DNA of 64,000 bases. Origin: Flavobacterium hydrophilum. Its GTDB lineage: Bacteria; Bacteroidota; Bacteroidia; Flavobacteriales; Flavobacteriaceae. Shown in pieces: positions 63,946-64,000 of the stretch (its first letter is position 1; every line of letters begins with the position of its first letter). A program made the translations under genes and the position numbers. The notes under the pieces were generated by a model. It was not told where the DNA came from, made no database searches, and saw only the letters and a program-made list of their open reading frames with translations. The stretch lies in NCBI RefSeq assembly GCF_003202405.1, contig NZ_QJHL01000001.1, positions 1,240,001 through 1,304,000 on the forward strand, in the 5' to 3' direction.

Positions 63946-64000
63946 TCTTGCTTAAAACTTTATTAAAATTGTCTTAAGATTTAATTAAGATTTTGTTTTC

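Overview
The window looks like a Flavobacterium-type Bacteroidota chromosome. It is A+T rich, several promoters fit the Bacteroidota TTG / TAnnTTTG pattern, Shine-Dalgarno sequences are rare, and the gene content is typical of the group (TonB-dependent receptors with carboxypeptidase-like regulatory domains, a KDO-type lysine hydroxylase, GH130, a BLUF-free housekeeping set with mnmE and katG). All statements rest on reading the sequence; no database search was run.

Layout. 1-384: N-terminus of a secreted protein with short Gly/Asn repeats, cut by the window edge. 1677-10766: seven co-directional genes: a nitrobindin-like/LecA-like protein, a ThDP-dependent 2-oxo-acid decarboxylase, a FAD amine/amino-acid oxidase, a VioB-type ferritin-like protein, a Cys-rich protein with five C-x5-C motifs, a DUF692 (MNIO) enzyme and its DUF2063 partner. 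This reads as a peptide-modification (RiPP-like) locus joined to an amino-acid oxidation module, and it is one of the two strongest candidates for an undescribed system. 11133-12988: DUF1810, an amidase-like secreted protein and a decayed gene.

13212-33003: accessory region, visibly more A+T rich, with defence-type content. It holds an Xre-ImmA/IrrE pair; a tight four-gene cassette (SF1 helicase, unknown 613-aa protein, SAM methyltransferase, AlkB-like dioxygenase), which is the second strong candidate; a PLD-type nuclease; a 1286-aa STAND NTPase with a Cap4/DUF4297-like nuclease end plus a 333-aa partner; an AbiEi/AbiEii-like pair whose toxin carries a frameshifting 5-bp duplication; HEPN and Xre genes; and a large serine recombinase whose last codons run antisense into an initiator tRNA-Met gene. 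The recombinase beside the tRNA suggests an integrated element extending leftwards from it.

33253-50938: host genes, then an iron-acquisition block: PepSY protein, TonB receptor, and an eight-gene NRPS-independent siderophore operon (decarboxylase, N-hydroxylase, two IucA/IucC synthetases, one fused to a GNAT acyltransferase, MATE exporter, acyl carrier protein, adenylating enzyme, nitroreductase). A lysine 4-hydroxylase-like dioxygenase is divergent from it. A shared 17-bp inverted-repeat motif sits at the promoters of all these units and at a second TonB receptor at the right edge, pointing to one iron regulon.

51052-63860: GH130 enzyme, KatG, MnmE, a three-part HipB-HipS-HipT-like toxin-antitoxin operon with three operators exactly 40 bp apart, a universal stress protein, a membrane-anchored MutS-like ATPase, a HIT protein and a TonB receptor.
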